Shown here: in pieces, positions 20,210 to 20,792 of the stretch
Layout: every line of letters starts with the position of its first letter
Numbering within the stretch: position 1 is the stretch's first letter
Virus record (IMG/VR): IMGVR_UViG_3300048834_000297
Location: 1-20,792 of that record
Strand: one strand, 5' to 3'
From: a virus
DNA length: 20,792 nucleotides
Made by a program: the position numbers and the translations under genes
The notes under the pieces: model-generated
Told to the model about the DNA's origin: nothing
Databases searched by the model: none
Seen by the model: only the letters and a program-made list of their open reading frames with translations

Positions 20210-20658
20210 TTGAGTGCCGCGATCAGCGCGACGACGTCGGTGGATTCCTGGCAGCGTTGCAGCATCCACCGCTCCTGGTCAGCGAGCGGGTCGGTGCGAA
20301 CCGGCAGGGCTTTCGATGCGAGGAGCGCCGACTCGACGCGGGACAGCAGCGCGAGTCGGGTGGGTACGTCGAACGCGCCGTACTGCCCCGACGAGGCGAG
20401 GAACGCGCGGGCGTCCTGGTTCCAGTCGATGATGTCCTCGGTGAGGGAGAACATCTCCTGACGGAGCGTTTCGGCCTGAGCGGCAGCACCGGCGTTCGCT
20501 TGCCGCGCCTGCTGATTGACCTCGCAGCGCACCCGCTCAACGTCGGTGAGGGGTCGGGTTAGCGTGATGTTGCCTTCCGCATCTCGCTCCGTGGCAACCC
20601 CGGCCTCGGGGTCCAGGTCGATGGTCACACCCGCCGCAAGGTGAACGGTTTCGATCAT
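20206..20658 (-). CDS. Structural-region protein, unknown function (150 aa)
   Basis: A 150-residue protein. The first 35 residues are beta (TVHLAAGVTIDLDPEAGVAT, NITLTRPLTD) and the rest is helical (RQEMFSLTEDIIDWNQDARA, TRLALLSRVESALLASKAL). Such mixed, mostly helical accessory proteins are often encoded beside phage fibre or capsid genes, but I do not recognise a family. It overlaps both neighbours by 4 bases. Confidence 0.7.
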   Translation of the reverse strand: MIETVHLAAGVTIDLDPEAGVATERDAEGNITLTRPLTDVERVRCEVNQQARQANAGAAAQAETLRQEMFSLTEDIIDWNQDARAFLASSGQYGAFDVPTRLALLSRVESALLASKALPVRTDPLADQERWMLQRCQESTDVVALIAALK

Positions 20659-20792
20659 CCCTTCACCTCAAACGCCATCGCAGCCAGGGAGCCAGCCGCG
20701 TTCGTGTCTTTCAGATAGATGCCAGGCTTTAGCGCGGTGTAGATGGTGGACACGACGAATGAGCCGTAACCCCCGGCGCCATCATCGAAGGT
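20655..20792 (-). CDS. C-terminus of a probable jelly-roll structural protein
   Basis: Only the last 45 residues are visible; the gene continues beyond the right edge. They alternate beta strands and Gly turns (GGYGSFVVSTIYTALKPG) and end with GSLAAMAFEVKG. The closing AMAFEVKG strand is typical of trimeric jelly-roll or C1q-like phage fibre/decoration domains. It could be a capsid decoration, fibre or receptor-binding protein. Partial sequence limits certainty. Confidence 0.6.
   Translation of the reverse strand, partial: TFDDGAGGYGSFVVSTIYTALKPGIYLKDTNAAGSLAAMAFEVKG

Overview
The window looks like the central and right-hand part of the genome of a temperate siphovirus that infects a high-GC actinobacterium. 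By eye the sequence is about two-thirds G+C. Nearly all genes sit on the minus strand and are joined by 1-8 base overlaps (ATGA, GTGA, TGATG). The tail genes follow the usual siphovirus order, and several early proteins belong to families common in actinophages. No host housekeeping gene, tRNA, CRISPR array or insertion sequence was seen. The integrase-repressor module lies between the late and early operons, and the repressor gene is uninterrupted. That suggests the circular or virion form of the genome rather than a prophage joined to host DNA here.

Reading the minus strand from right to left, 20792-16706 holds head-tail and tail genes: the end of a probable jelly-roll structural protein, three small proteins, a head-tail connector with an extra N-terminal beta domain, a tail terminator, the major tail protein, a terminator-like hairpin and two tail assembly chaperones that require a frameshift. 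Next come the tape measure protein (730 aa) and one large distal tail protein with a LamG-like insert (16705-12687). The lysis cassette (12690-10908) has two small membrane proteins, a gene with an apparent frameshift, and an amidase endolysin. A 103-base inverted-repeat element with RNA-like structure sits inside it.

The plus-strand lysogeny module (9262-10839) holds a small HTH repressor, a tyrosine integrase and a membrane protein, and ends at a strong terminator. An excisionase-like gene diverges from the repressor across a 112-base promoter region. The repressor ends in an ssrA-like ...LAA, and its 3' part contains a 13-bp dyad. This matches the architecture of integration-dependent immunity phages such as BPs and Brujita.

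Left of the switch (9149-1) lies the tightly packed early operon: excisionase/HTH, a ParB/DUF3102-like DNA-binding protein, a structured gap, an ERF/Rad52-like annealing protein, HNH proteins, small zinc-binding and membrane proteins, a membrane-anchored lysozyme-like protein, and a replication module. The replication module has a wHTH-HNH protein followed by a helix-turn-helix replication protein whose own gene contains 23-base iteron-like repeats, a candidate origin. No phage DNA polymerase or helicase is visible, so replication probably relies on the host replisome.
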